This document shows, in pieces, positions 12,001 through 21,242 of a stretch of DNA of 64,000 nt. The translations under genes and the position numbers were made by a program. Each line of letters opens with the position of its first letter. The first letter of the stretch is position 1. The notes beneath the pieces are model-generated. The model was not told the DNA's origin. It made no database searches and saw only the letters and a list, made by a program, of their open reading frames with translations. Origin of the DNA: Haematobia irritans (taxonomy: Eukaryota; Arthropoda; Insecta; Diptera; Muscidae); NCBI RefSeq assembly GCF_050003625.1, contig NC_134397.1:96141562-96205561 (forward strand), read 5' to 3'.

Positions 12001-12100
12001 CATAGACTGCCGCAAATCTCTCAACGAGATGGCTGAGCAGTACAATATTCACCTAATATGGGTGCCTGGTCATAGGAACAAACCGGGGAACAAACTGTGA
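8996..12100 (+). CDS. LINE ORF2: APE endonuclease, reverse transcriptase and RNase H (truncated by frameshift)
   Basis: This 1034-residue frame encodes the replication enzyme. The APE-type endonuclease spans about residues 8-222 (LQINLHH, IQEPYI near 40, GCDAN at 137-141, SDHRYI at 213-218). The reverse transcriptase spans about 480-760 (FRPISLSS at 504, FLDIEGAFN at 572, TPQGGVLSPLL at 630, YADD at 662-665). RNase H lies in the last 120 residues (FYTDGS, AEILAI, YSDSQPA, WVPGHR). The frame stops within PGNKL because of an insertion of about 4 nt near 12090; the related copy at 31.79 kb reads GNCEADELAR there. The start may be 8996 or the Met four codons later. All catalytic motifs are intact and only the C-terminal segment is lost. 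Confidence 0.88.
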   Translation: MKIWMVLRFLQINLHHCKAACAALKVLLMKGDIDIVLIQEPYIYKNKICELSTPGFKLLHNTGNDINRACIIAKNELNMFLLPSLSNADTVVASLEISTCKYWVSSVYMGHDREMPPCAVKTLVEESLKTKTKLIMGCDANVHHSIWGSSDTNARGESLIEFILRTNLVVCNKGDAPTFVTRNRQEVLDVTLTSPELNDKISEWQDLRDHSFSDHRYISFRLAVRTSKTIFPPNVRKADWNRYRESFNLMIPEVPETNISTVQDIEHAVERITKAFNISLNAACPRGKPRGKNRPPWWTTELSNMRKSCRKLFNKAKSTRAPEDWDTYKMNLREYKRELRRSQQNSWDDYCSSIENTSEASRLRKVLASINTAPGFIKTSEGNWTTSSEETLEVLLDTHFPGNQTVEPCSGGVTEAQRSFPIEEIVSESRIKWALNSFGPFKSPGTDGITPAELQAVAGRIIPWLTVIYKQCVNLAYIPEKWRETKVVFIPKAGKASHSSAKDFRPISLSSFLLKTLERMIDMYLRTTVDSGLLSKRQHAYSKGRSTETALHELVSFIESSLSVKEYTIVAFLDIEGAFNNIHPSSILNGLTTLNVDPGILRLLDELLMKRRISATLGQANIQRYVNRGTPQGGVLSPLLWNVAINNLLVSLEKERIKVVAYADDVALAVRGKFPSTIRDIIQRALRMTEKWAKDNGLGVNPAKTEIVMYCKDRKTPTVRPISLGGTEIPFGECAKYLGVILDRNLNFRLNIEERARKATVALYSCKKAIGKKWGLRPKIVHWLYTAVVRPIMLYGVVVWWPALQKPTCLDKVQRMTSLCISGAFSKTGTDSLNVMLHLLPLDILAKQSAATTAVRLRELSLWSEKMYGHSSVLKVMPDVPNVVDYTLAKPLFDKKFETLIPNSEAWCTQTPGNKRYIDFYTDGSKLNGQVGFGVYSKELEIRIAKRLPNHCSVFKAEILAIREVVNWLRSNVPTNIGINIYSDSQPAIKSLDSVFLNSKTAIDCRKSLNEMAEQYNIHLIWVPGHRNKPGNKL

Positions 12101-12602
12101 AGCAGATGTGTTAGCAAGGCTAGGAACTACCTTACATATTCAAGGGGAACTAGAATCTGTTGGTATGCCTCTGGCCACCTGCAAGCTCTTACTGCGTGAG
12201 AAGGCTGTTATGATGGCCAATATTCGATGGGAAAATTGCAAGGGTTGTAACGACACCAAGCAAATATGGCCCCATTTAAACTTAAACCGCACACTAGATA
12301 TGCTAGAGTTCTCAAGGCGTCAGATAGCACTCCTAATATCTGCTATAACGGGTCGCTGCCTGATAGGCGAATTTGCAAAAACTATAGGTGCGAAGTATAA
12401 TGACTATTGTATAAGCTGTCATGACGTGGAGGAAAAGGAATCAATTAAACACCTCTTGTGTGAGTGTCCTGCTTTTTGTGTAAGGCGTAAGCGAATTTTA
12501 GGAGCATATAGCTTTAGATTACTGGCTGACCTGGAAAACGTTAACTTAAGCAGTTTGTTAATGTTTTTGGAGCAATCTGGTTGGTTCCACAAAAGTAAAT
12601 AA
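12092..12602 (+). pseudogene. LINE ORF2 C-terminal segment, out of frame
   Basis: This is the continuation of ORF2 after the shift. It begins with the linker after RNase H (LARLGTTL) and ends in a cysteine/histidine motif (CISC ... HLLCECPAF) and the last residues WFHKSK. Such motifs near the C terminus are usual in LOA/I/Jockey-type ORF2 proteins and probably bind nucleic acid. It has no start codon of its own at the junction and would only be made by frameshifting. The same segment occurs as relics at 1-329 and 32788-33222. Confidence 0.8.
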
Positions 12603-12744
12603 TAGAGAAGGTTCAGTGGTTAAGACTAGAAGTGCCCATATGTAATAGGTACTTTTAGTTAAATGTGGTATCACAATGGACTGAATAGTCTAAGTGAGCC
12701 TGAAATTTAATCGGGCTGCCACTTTAACCTAACCTAACCTAACC
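12603..12744 (+). other. LINE 3' region with CCTAA-repeat tail
   Basis: 12664-12724 (GTGGTATCACAATGGACTG ... ATCGGGCTGCCAC) is shared with the 3' end of the SINE at 26.3 kb and with the antisense tail at 31.85/32.73 kb. The element ends in about four TAACC units at 12725-12744, with no poly(A) and no AATAAA directly before the end. The shared segment is probably what the LINE reverse transcriptase recognises. Confidence 0.75.
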
Positions 12745-12978
12745 TTCGTTCGGAAGTTAGCGTGATTTCAGATGGACGGACGGACGGACATGCTCAGATC
12801 GACTCAGAATTTCACCACGACCCAGAATATATATACTTTATGGGGTCTTAGAGCAATATTTCGATGTGTTACAAACGGAATGGCAAAGTTAATATACCCC
12901 CTTCCTATTGTGGAGGGTATAAAAATTGTTCCTGAAGAATTCCAAAATATCATTGGTAACCGATATTTACTGCAGGTT

Positions 12979-13302
12979 CACCCTCAAAAAAAAAAATAGC
13001 TTCTGTAACATAAACTCCCAAACACATTCTTCTCCAGGATTGGTCCCAACAAAATATTGTTTGTATTATTCAAACAATATATTTCACCGGTAGAAAAAAA
13101 AAAAACTTTTAATGAAAGTTTCTTTGTGAGTATATTTATATTTTTAAGACGCAAATTAGTTACTGCCATTTGTTTTACTTGCAACATACTCTCTCTCGGT
13201 CTCTGTTTCTAAATACACATATGTTTATAGGAAATTTCTAAAGTGATTTCCTAACATATAATTTTTACACCAACATATATGAAAAACAGTGTTTCGTCCG
13301 TG
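12979..13302 (-). mobile_element. Short CATATGTTT-rich TA-type element, reverse orientation
   Basis: Begins CACCCTCAAAAAAAA and ends near GTTTCGTCCGTG, the reverse complement of the ends seen at 25052-26028. It lacks the internal tRNA-like part. The flanks are no longer clean TA. Confidence 0.55.
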
Positions 13303-13306
13303 TGGT

Positions 13307-14034
13307 AACCCATTATTTTAAAAACTATGGTAACATTGATATAAACAAGTAACTTATTATAATTTTTTTTACTAATTAATTATTTTTATTACCGGTAATG
13401 CTGGATGAATTGCTAGTGTTTACACAGTTTCTGCTGAGCATTTTTAGATAATGTGACATCAAACCGAACTAAATTAAATATATATTTTAGTTTTCTCTTC
13501 CTAATTTCATTCAGTTTCGGTTAATATTGTTAAAATCGCAATCATTAAACTCTTAGAGGAATTGTGTTAATTTCACCTGTGAGCAGTTTAAGTTTAATTT
13601 AGGAGGTGCATGAAGAAAGAAAATGAGAATTTTGGTTTTGTTTTATTACCGACCACAGGATGCCTCATTTGCACATTTCCCTTGTTGCTTTTGTTTATAT
13701 TCGGATGAACATGGCTGGAATATATTTCAATTGTATTATCATGTACCCTTGCACAAATTATTTGATTTTCATGAACCACTTGCAACTCCTAATTTAAATG
13801 CAATTATCGCTAATGGCTGTTATTTTCAGCGGGTTTAAGGTTTTACCATTGTCATACACATTCTCATCAGCTACCACATTTGAGTACTCTGGACAGGAAT
13901 TGCACAATGGGATGTAACGGAGTAACGGAATTTTGCATTATTCAGTGAAAACGACATTAAATCACCGGGTCTAATTATACCTGTATTTATCTGCCTCAAC
14001 GAAGTGATGGTACCTACGTTGCTGGATTTCTACT
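13307..14034. other. Unassigned AT-rich DNA
   Basis: No repeat, motif or coding signal recognised. A 71-codon frame at 13623-13838 has no identifiable features. Confidence 0.4.
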
Positions 14035-14173
14035 TGGTTAGGTTAGGTGGCAGCCCATTGTGATACCACATTGGAGAACTTCTCTCTTATCACTGAATGC
14101 TGCCCAATTCCCTGTTAAGCTCAATGACAAGGGACCTCCTTTTGATAGCCGAGTCCGAACGGAATTCTTGTGT
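14035..14173 (-). repeat. tRNA-derived SINE, 3' (tail) part
   Basis: On the minus strand it ends in CCTAACCTAACC after GGGCTGCCACC, like the LINE tail. It has lost about 30 bp of the shared LINE-like segment. The inner part (CTCAATGACAAGGGACCTCC on the plus strand) matches the SINE body at 30.57 kb. It is separated from its probable head at 14888-15066 by a 663-bp MITE and flanking DNA. Confidence 0.7.
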
Positions 14174-14211
14174 TAGGTTCCCAAAAAGAAATAAATAAAC
14201 AAATATACATA

Positions 14212-14874
14212 CACCCAAAAAAATAATTCTTTCCTCCCAAACGAAATTTTAAACAAACAAAGTTCGTTTCTCATTTGCTTTTCGCTGTAAGGAAGTGTAT
14301 TTGGAAGAAAAGTTTATACTTTTTATGATAAACGTTTATTCTTTTCCAGGATGTAAATACAATTTCATAGAGACTAACTCAAAAAAAAAGAAACATTGTT
14401 TTCTTGCTAATTGCATTTTCCCTCACATCTTTCTCTCATACACGAGGTTTTTTAGTTCTTAACACCTTTTCCTGTAATACAAACAATGTAGAAGATATTA
14501 TACGATTTTATAAATTTTTAAAATTTGTTTTCCTTTCGTCTGGACTTTCGCCTGTTTTTTTTTACATATATTCCAGATATGTTCGAAAGATTCCGAAAAA
14601 ATGTTCAACATTACATTGTACTATATTAAATTTTGAACTGTAAAATGTGTCTTATTAAAGACCTAAAGTCAGAAAAGAACAGTGTTTGATATAAACGAAA
14701 TGGACTGTGTTGTTGTTTCAAAAATAACTTTTTTTATTGAAAAAATAAAGATTTTGTAACAAACAAATTTTTTTTGGTGATAAAGGCTTAAACTTTCGAA
14801 GCAATTCAAAAAACTCTAACAAAAGAAAAACGGTTTCGGTACACGTTTTCCAAACTTTTTTTTTCCTTTGCGTG
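14212..14874. mobile_element. TA-flanked MITE inserted in or beside a SINE
   Basis: Left end CACCCAAAAAAATAATTC, right end ...TTTGCGTG, with TA at 14210-14211 and 14875-14876. The left 150 bp (CTCCCAAACGAAATTTTA, CTCATTTGCTTTTCGCTG) recurs in reverse at 33497-33663. The right part (GATATAAACGAAATGGACTG...) has relatives near 19640 and, reversed, 5660-5820. Confidence 0.55.
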
Positions 14875-14887
14875 TACTATAAAAAAA

Positions 14888-15066
14888 AAACGGCGTTCCA
14901 CATTGCAGTGAAACCACTTAGCTTTGAAACCCTCAGAAATGTCACCAGCATTACTGAGGTGGGATAATCCACCGCTGAAAAACTTTTCGATGTTCGGTCG
15001 AAGCAGGAATCGAAACCACGACCTTGTGCAAGGCGGGCAGGCTAACCATTGCACCACGGTGGCTCC
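14888..15066 (-). repeat. tRNA-derived SINE, 5' (tRNA head and body) part
   Basis: On the minus strand it begins with a tRNA-like head: ACCGTGGTGCAATGGTTAG (A box), then GTCGTGGTTTCGATTCC (B box). The SINE body (TGAGGTGGGATAATCCACCG on the plus strand) follows. The same head and body occur at 30563-30793. Internal RNA polymerase III promoters are expected in such a head; activity is not shown. Confidence 0.75.
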
Positions 15067-15178
15067 CACTACCATCAGCTCATCTCACAAAGGCAATTCT
15101 GATGACTCACGAAAGCTCTTATGAATCACGGAGAGTCGTGAGATTCATTCAAAATATACACCATGACTAAGTATGGAC

Positions 15179-15389
15179 TAGAGCTCGACCGAAGCGGGGT
15201 TTTTTGGCCAAAGCCGATATTCGGGCTGTTTTGATCGAGAAAAATTCAACACTGGCACATTCCGAAAAGAAATAAATTATTCACAAAGCTTCGGTTTCGG
15301 TTAAACGGCCTCTCGACGCCGAAGGCCGATTGGTGGCCGCTTATCGATTTTTGGCCAAATGCTGAAGCCGATTCGTCGGTCGAGCTCTA
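15179..15389. mobile_element. hAT-like MITE, 211 bp
   Basis: Terminal inverted repeats TAGAGCTCGACCGA / TCGGTCGAGCTCTA. Flanking 8-bp duplications GTATGGAC (15171-15178) and GTATAGAC (15390-15397) match at 7 of 8 positions. An 8-bp TSD and a TAGAG start fit the hAT superfamily. It is unusually GC-rich for the region and has no coding capacity. Confidence 0.7.
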
Positions 15390-15397
15390 GTATAGAC

Positions 15398-15880
15398 TTT
15401 ATGTAATGACCTCGTTGTTGAGCTAAAGAATTTGTTACTATGGAACAAATAATAATTTATACGAATTTTCGTTTTCTTTTTTGTTGCATAACGAAGATGT
15501 TAATCGATAGTAAAATTATAAATTTGTACACAACATCAAGTAACGGGTGTTTAATGTTAAGCGCCGATATTGAATGTGAACCATATCTAAACGTCAATTA
15601 TTTTTACATTGCATTCGACTTTTCTCATAGAGAGAGCAACGCGTTAAAATTGTTGAGATGAGCGACACAATGGACATGATAGACTTATAATATTAATAAC
15701 ATAAAGCGTTATGTATAAATTTAAATTTGTATCTTATTTCATTGAAAATGAAGTGTGAAATATTTCATTGGTGTAAGATCAATGTTGATTCCTTCATTGC
15801 GATAATTGTAGTTGTTCCTTGTTAGTAGTGTTTATTATTTCTGTTGGCAACTCATTAAATGCATTTGATAGTTTTACACA
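15398..15880. other. Unassigned AT-rich DNA
   Basis: The 73-codon frame at 15440-15661 has no recognisable motif. Nothing else seen. Confidence 0.4.
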
Positions 15881-15882
15881 TA

Positions 15883-17923
15883 CACATTTTTTTTTTTTGA
15901 TTTCAATCACGAAAATCGCGGATTCAATCATTTTTTTAATTGAAATGTCTTCAATCACGAAAATGATAGTATCAATCGCCCATTTTGATTGAAAACCAAC
16001 ACGATTTTTAGTTAAGAATTTAATTGACTTTTGTCACGGAATCAATTAATTGTATGATTGAATCAATTAAAAACGTGATTGATTTTTAATATAAAATTCA
16101 ATCACAGTTTTAATTGAATCAATTAAAATTTTAATTAATTTCGCGACAAAAATTAATCAACTATTTGATTCATTCAATTAAATAATTAATTGAAATTGGC
16201 TATAAATTTCGATCAAAAAATTTATATATTGCGGCCCCAAAATCATATTTAGTTTTTTTTTTTTGGAATAAAAGAAAATATGTGTTTCTTATAAAACATA
16301 TTTCATATTTTATTATTTTTTGAATTATGCAATAGACAAATAAATTTGGTTCCTGTCATTTGTGGTTTGTTCTAACATAACTTACAAATACAACTACTAT
16401 CAATAACAACTATAGGGTGAAAAAATAAATTATATAAATCATTATCTTCCTTATAATAATAACCATGTTAGCATGTTCCTTCTAATATGTAGATGCGCTT
16501 AGATTTCCAATAAATCAGCAGCCTGTAAGCTAAATTAGTTTTTCTGAAAGTAAACAGAATAATTCGAATTTAATTTTGTTCAATTAAAAGTTAATTTTGT
16601 TAAACATTACCTGCATAGAATATCAAGTTCAATTATTAGTTCCAGGTTGCAGATTTATAATCTTCTTTTGCAGTTGTAGTCTTTTATCATAAAAAGGTGT
16701 ATTAAGGAGCTCGGTAATTTAATTTTAGTAACAATTCTTTTCCAAAATTTCCACACACTAAAATCGTCTATTAAAATTTGAACCAATCAAAGACAAACAT
16801 AATGGGAAAGCAATGTAATATTTGGAAATAGAAAAAAATATAAATGGAAAATATATATCATTATTATTTTCGGATATTTTTCATATTTTTAAATCCAAAA
16901 GAAAGAACTTTTTTACCATTACATAATTCAGCTCATTAGTTTATATACCAGTTATACTGCTCAAAAATGCAATTTAATACCAACGCTACTTCGCAACTTC
17001 AAGGTGAATCTTCCAACAAACCCATACCGCTCTTGGTTTTAAGAAAACTAGGAGTGAAAAAATTTTATAATTTTAAAAGATCAATACGGCACCCACTTTT
17101 TTATTGCAAACATATTATTATATATTTGATAAAATGATGGAGTTGATGGGATTGATTGGTAAATTTCACGAAATAAAATTGGTCACTAAAAGAAATGAAT
17201 AAAAAATATGTTATTTTAGTCCGTTTAATGTAAACAGGCTTCAATGGAAAACGGTATTCACATTTCACAACTTCTTACCTTCAATAAACGTAAATTGTTT
17301 TCCATTTTCACAATACCACAAAACACAAACACAGGTAATTTCAAATGCGTTCTCTCATATATTTTTTTCAAACCATTACCACGTGGCCGTTTGTTGTTGC
17401 ACACTTTATTTATTTCAACCCTTTGCTATGATTTGTTGTTGCGTTCAAAATATTTATGCACACATTTTGAATGCAGCAGACAGAATGTCGCCAATCATGT
17501 TTTTCAATTTACGCGAAAAACAAAAACCCAACCGTTCGTTACGAGTTACTTCCACAGACTGATCTCTCCATCATACATTTTTGAATAAATACCCATTCTC
17601 TTGTTCTCTTTTCGCTCTTTCCATTGCTCAAAATTATTCAGTTTCAATCACAAAGGTGATTGGATCAATCACATGTGTAATTGGAAACGGAAAAAATTTC
17701 AATCACGTTTGTAATTGAAAATTATTTCCGAATTGATTAACTAATTGATTGAATCAATTAATATTTTAATTGGAAACGTAACAAATATCAATCATTTTTT
17801 TAATTGGTTTTTATTCGGATTTGATTAAGTAATTAATTGAATCAATTAACATATTAATTGAATCAGTTTCCAAATTCAATGAAGTGTTTAATTGAAAAAA
17901 TTTTGGTGATAATTTTTTGTGTG
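15883..17923. mobile_element. TA-flanked element with TCAATTAA subterminal arrays
   Basis: Both ends carry dense arrays of TTGATTGAATCAATTAA-like words in both orientations (15895-16215 and 17640-17900). The right end is TTTTTTGTGTG followed by TA; the left is TA then CACATTTTTT. The inner 1.4 kb is AT-rich with no convincing ORF. A shorter relative lies at 38336-39278. Arrays of short subterminal motifs often serve as transposase binding sites; that role is inferred. Confidence 0.5.
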
Positions 17924-17925
17924 TA

Positions 17926-18208
17926 GTAAGTAAGTTCCTTATTTGTTGTTTGGTTTTGGCACGAAGTAGCGTCCTCAATCTCGTCTTCTCGTGCTATAAT
18001 TGTGGGTTATTGGTCCTAAAATCAGGTCTTCGTAAAACTAATTTAGTATGGATGAATTATGCACATTCTTAACGCTCAGAATGTTGTGATGTTTTGCAAA
18101 GAATTGCAGATTATGGTGCGTACTGGCATTCGATTCCTCTGTAGTTTCTTGTTCATTGAAACTGATTTTGTTCTTCATGAGTATTTTTAGAAGTATGTTT
18201 TGAGTTTG
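17926..18208. other. Possible 3' flank of the reverse-strand LINE relic
   Basis: This lies downstream of the reverse-strand LINE relic at 18209-19152 and may include its 3' region. No poly(A) or TSD was identified. Confidence 0.3.
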
Positions 18209-19152
18209 TTATAGAGTTTTGCAGTATGGGGATATTCCAAAAGGTGTGATTCCATATCTTATCTGCGACTCAACCAGAGCGAAGTAGGCTTGTTTTGCAA
18301 CAGATAGTGGTGCACTATTGTTGAGGTGGAAAAATATATACATTGCCTTTCTTAGCCCTTTATTTAGCTCAAGAATTTGTGCCTTCCAGTTCAGATGCTT
18401 ATACACTGTTATTCCAAGATATTTTATTGTATGAACCACTTCAATATATAATTCACAGTTATCATTGTCTTCGCTGGTTCGATTTTTATGAAGGCAGTCA
18501 ATAGTATGGAATTTTATTCTGACCTTACCTTATATGCATTATTTTAGTTTTATCAGACAGTTACCATGACACTATCTGGATATTAGATTCATCTCCGATT
18601 GCATTGTCGATTTAGCTACTTCTAAAATTCACGGCAGTATCATCAGCATATGCAAATGTTTTGCTACTTTTCAGACTATGGGTTAATTCATTGGCATAAA
18701 TTAGATATAGCACGGGGCCAAGTTTAGAGCCTTGTGGTACTCCGTAAGTTATTGAAATCTCCTGACTAATATGTCCCTCTATTTCTACCCTAAAAGGTAG
18801 ATTTTAAACTATAAAAGACAGTGTCCGCGGATTCCATGTTTTTCAAGAGCCGATAAAAGTTTTTCATGAGATAACGTGTCGAGTTAAACAGTGACTTCGG
18901 ACATTGATTTATGTAATTCGCAAAATGACCAAGCAGCTGATTAATTTTCTTGCCTTTTTGGAAGTCGTATTGATTTTATTTATAATTTCATATTTTTTTT
19001 CAGAAAATTTTTTAATCTTCTTACGACGATTTCCTCCAACACTTTTTCTAATAGCGCCAGAATAGATATCGGACGGTAATTATTATAATCGTTTTAGATG
19101 CCTTTTTTGTATATGGGTCTAACAATAGAAGTTTTTAAAGTTGTTGGTATAT
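18209..19152 (-). pseudogene. Decayed non-LTR reverse transcriptase (LINE relic)
   Basis: Minus-strand fragments in several frames read in order: IVRPIYKKG (about 19120), NNYRPISILALLEKVLEEI (about 19080-19025), YGVPQGSKLGPVLYLIYAN (about 18750-18695), FAYADDTAV (about 18660-18630), and KYLGITVYKHLNWK with YFALVESQIRYGI (18420-18240). These are conserved RT blocks plus the post-RT KYLG block. Frameshifts and stops separate them. It differs from the 7.7-kb LINE and from the 23.4-kb relic. The clade cannot be settled by eye. Confidence 0.8.
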
Positions 19153-20371
19153 TCTTATCTTATTTTATCTTTCTCACTTCCACATGGTTTAATTACCTCT
19201 CACCCCTTTCTACATCTATAATACAAAGAATGCAGAAGAAAATATCAGATTTTATAATTTTTTATTTTCAATTTTACCGTATGGTCGGAAGGAGATTCAA
19301 ACCACAGACCATCCGTTTTTAAGCCAACAACAACATCCATCAGAATACAAGTAATGCATATGTCTATTTATGCACCTGTGTGTAATGCCCACATAAGCGC
19401 ATTTGACGGGACTTCGTCAAAAGAAACCAAGCCACTTTTGTTGCAACTTGGTGCATCGTTGTTTTTGGGTTTAAAAAAAAAAAGAGAATAATGTACTTTT
19501 CTGTAAATATATTTATCTCAAATTTTTCGCACAATTTCAACATAATAAATATTGGATGTGTGGCCTTAATTATTAAATTAAATATTAAATGTTTACTACG
19601 AAATATCAAGATGTGCTATATTTGCGGATTGATATAAACAAAATAGACTGTGCTGTATAAAAAAAGATTTTATTTTTGGCAAAACAAATTATTTTGGTGA
19701 TACAATTTTGATCTTTTACCAGGGATACAAAAACAAAAACTGCAAAATATATGCGACACTCATTTTCAAAACTTTTTATACCATTGCGTGTATGAGCCAT
19801 TGTGCAATATTATGCATCCTGCGAAATCTAGTGGGTAGATGTGTCTGTCTGTATACGGAGTGGTTTTATAAATATGATAATACATATGTATGTAGCGAAA
19901 CAAATTCTAATTTCCTAACCAATGAAGCAATAAAATGGTCACTTAGGTCTCATAAATATGTACGCATCCGACTGCCTGTCAACGGGAACAACATTGCTGT
20001 TGACTTTACATAATAACTTTTGTTAAATAAAATATTCCTGCTCATCGGTTGTGTCGGAATGAATGGATTGTCAAGGATTTGCTGCACTTCTGCGGTGTTT
20101 GTGGTTAATTTGAAATAAAGCAAACAACTTTTATTGACACGAAAAACTAGCAGATGATAATGCATATATACCAGCTGGAGCAATGTCGAAATTTAAAAAA
20201 TTGTCATCGCTAAGACAATTCGAAACAACTACCTTTTCTGAAATCAGTGATTCCCCAAACCCACAGAAAAAATACTTTTCTCCGGAACGAAATTGTCCTT
20301 TATCTTTGCAAGCAATTAAATCCGAATTTATAACGATTTGACGAGTATCACTGAACTTTTTTATTTCTCCT
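19153..20371. other. Unassigned DNA with dispersed-repeat fragments
   Basis: 19611-19795 (GATATAAACAAAATAGACTG...) resembles the right part of the 14212-14874 MITE. 20262-20320 (AAAATACTTTTCTCCGGAAC) resembles MITE termini like those at 21107-21240. No gene is recognised; frames of 60-100 codons here lack motifs. Confidence 0.4.
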
Positions 20372-20374
20372 TAA

Positions 20375-20738
20375 AGGCCGGTATGCACCTCTAGCGAAAT
20401 TTTCGGTAGCAAAAATTTATTTAAGTCTACAACAAAAAAACAGGGCTGTGTACACAAATTTTAAACCAGCTAATCGCTTTTAAAAATTGTTAATATATGT
20501 TTCAAATATTCCTCAAATAAATTGTTTATTATTTACAGACCTTTTAAAACTTTTACGCACACAATGATTGTAATAAATTAAATGTTTGCTGCCAAAATAT
20601 GCTTTTGACAACCCTGTTATTTTCATTAGAGGTGCGTACCAGCTTACGAAATTGAACGCTACCGAAAATTTCGTTAGCATAAATAGCAATGCATTTCTTA
20701 TGGGAATGAAATTTTTCGCTAGATGTGCATACCGGCCT
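20375..20738. mobile_element. PIF/Harbinger-like MITE, 364 bp
   Basis: The inverted termini start AGGCCGGTATGCAC and continue MTCTAGCGAAA on both arms. TAA lies on each side (20372-20374 and 20739-20741). A 3-bp TAA/TTA duplication with GGCC-type termini fits PIF/Harbinger. A longer TTAAA duplication is an alternative reading. No transposase. Confidence 0.65.
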
Positions 20739-21106
20739 TAAAGAAAGTTTTTTTTTTTTTTTAATCCAAAGAAATCTTTGCTTGTCTAAAATTTCGAAAA
20801 CTCCTCTTTTAGCGCATAAAGAAAGCGATTATTACATAACATAATTAAAAGATTTTTATTTGTGAAAAGTGTCTTAAACTCATTATAATTCGGCCATTTT
20901 CATATAGTTCCGTTAGGCTTTAACTACCAGTTAACAGAAAGTAAATTGAAAATATCATCTCTCGGGTTGACTTTAACTGAACAATTTTCAGCAGTTAAGT
21001 TCTTAAGTGACACATGGAATATATAGGGAAGATGACAGATATGGACATAGTTCGGTTTAAAAGTTTGTTTGCTAACGGAGCTTCATGAAAATGGGGGTGT
21101 TAATTA

Positions 21107-21240
21107 CACTGAAAGAAGAGTTTTCTTTTCTGTGGAACGAAAGTTTAGACAAGCAAAGTTTTATTTTGACGTTTATACGAAAGAGGAATTTCGAGTGTCT
21201 AAAATTTCGTTCCGATGGAAAGTATTTTTTCTTTGGGTGT
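21107..21240. mobile_element. TA-flanked MITE, 134 bp
   Basis: Nearly the whole element is an imperfect inverted repeat: CACTGAAAGAAGAGTTTTC... against the reverse of ...AAAGTATTTTTTCTTTGGGTG, with GGAACGAAA and TCTAAA words on both arms. TA at 21105-21106 and 21241-21242. Relatives end at 33663 and near 20262. Confidence 0.6.
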
Positions 21241-21242
21241 AG

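Larger units (their letters stand above)
7715..12744 (+). mobile_element. LOA-type non-LTR retrotransposon, apparently full length
   Basis: A 5030-bp insertion with a 10-bp TSD, TTCGTTCGGA, at 7705-7714 and 12745-12754. The DINE-1 copy at 32.4 kb shows the uninterrupted target. The element has a 110-bp 5' leader, ORF1 (7825-9048), ORF2 overlapping it by 53 bp (from 8996), a 142-bp 3' region and a tail of CCTAA repeats instead of poly(A). The domain order endonuclease, reverse transcriptase, RNase H with an ORF1 of this type fits the LOA/I group; LOA is my best guess. It is interrupted only by a small insertion near 12090. Confidence 0.85.
4327..12925 (-). mobile_element. DINE-1-like element, family B, interrupted by a TA element and a LINE
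   Basis: On the minus strand the 5' hairpin lies at 12888-12925 (ATACCC...GGGTAT), next to a GTCCGTCC tract (12772-12792). The core of about 150-bp units is at 6650-7704, a minisatellite of TCTATAGAAATAAAATTTTG units at 4520-4650 and 6475-6630, and the 3' end (hairpin TTCGGCC/GGCCGAA, then TATACTTGTTTT) at 4327-4365. Family B differs from family A in sequence but keeps the order of parts. It is split by insertions at 4763-6459 and 7715-12744. A segment of 85-100 bp is duplicated inside it (4404-4502 and 4670-4755). Confidence 0.75.

Noticed and set aside
12725..12744. Telomeric or subtelomeric DNA because of the CCTAA repeats
   Set aside because: Runs are only two to four units long and always sit at LINE/SINE 3' ends; a tail origin explains them.
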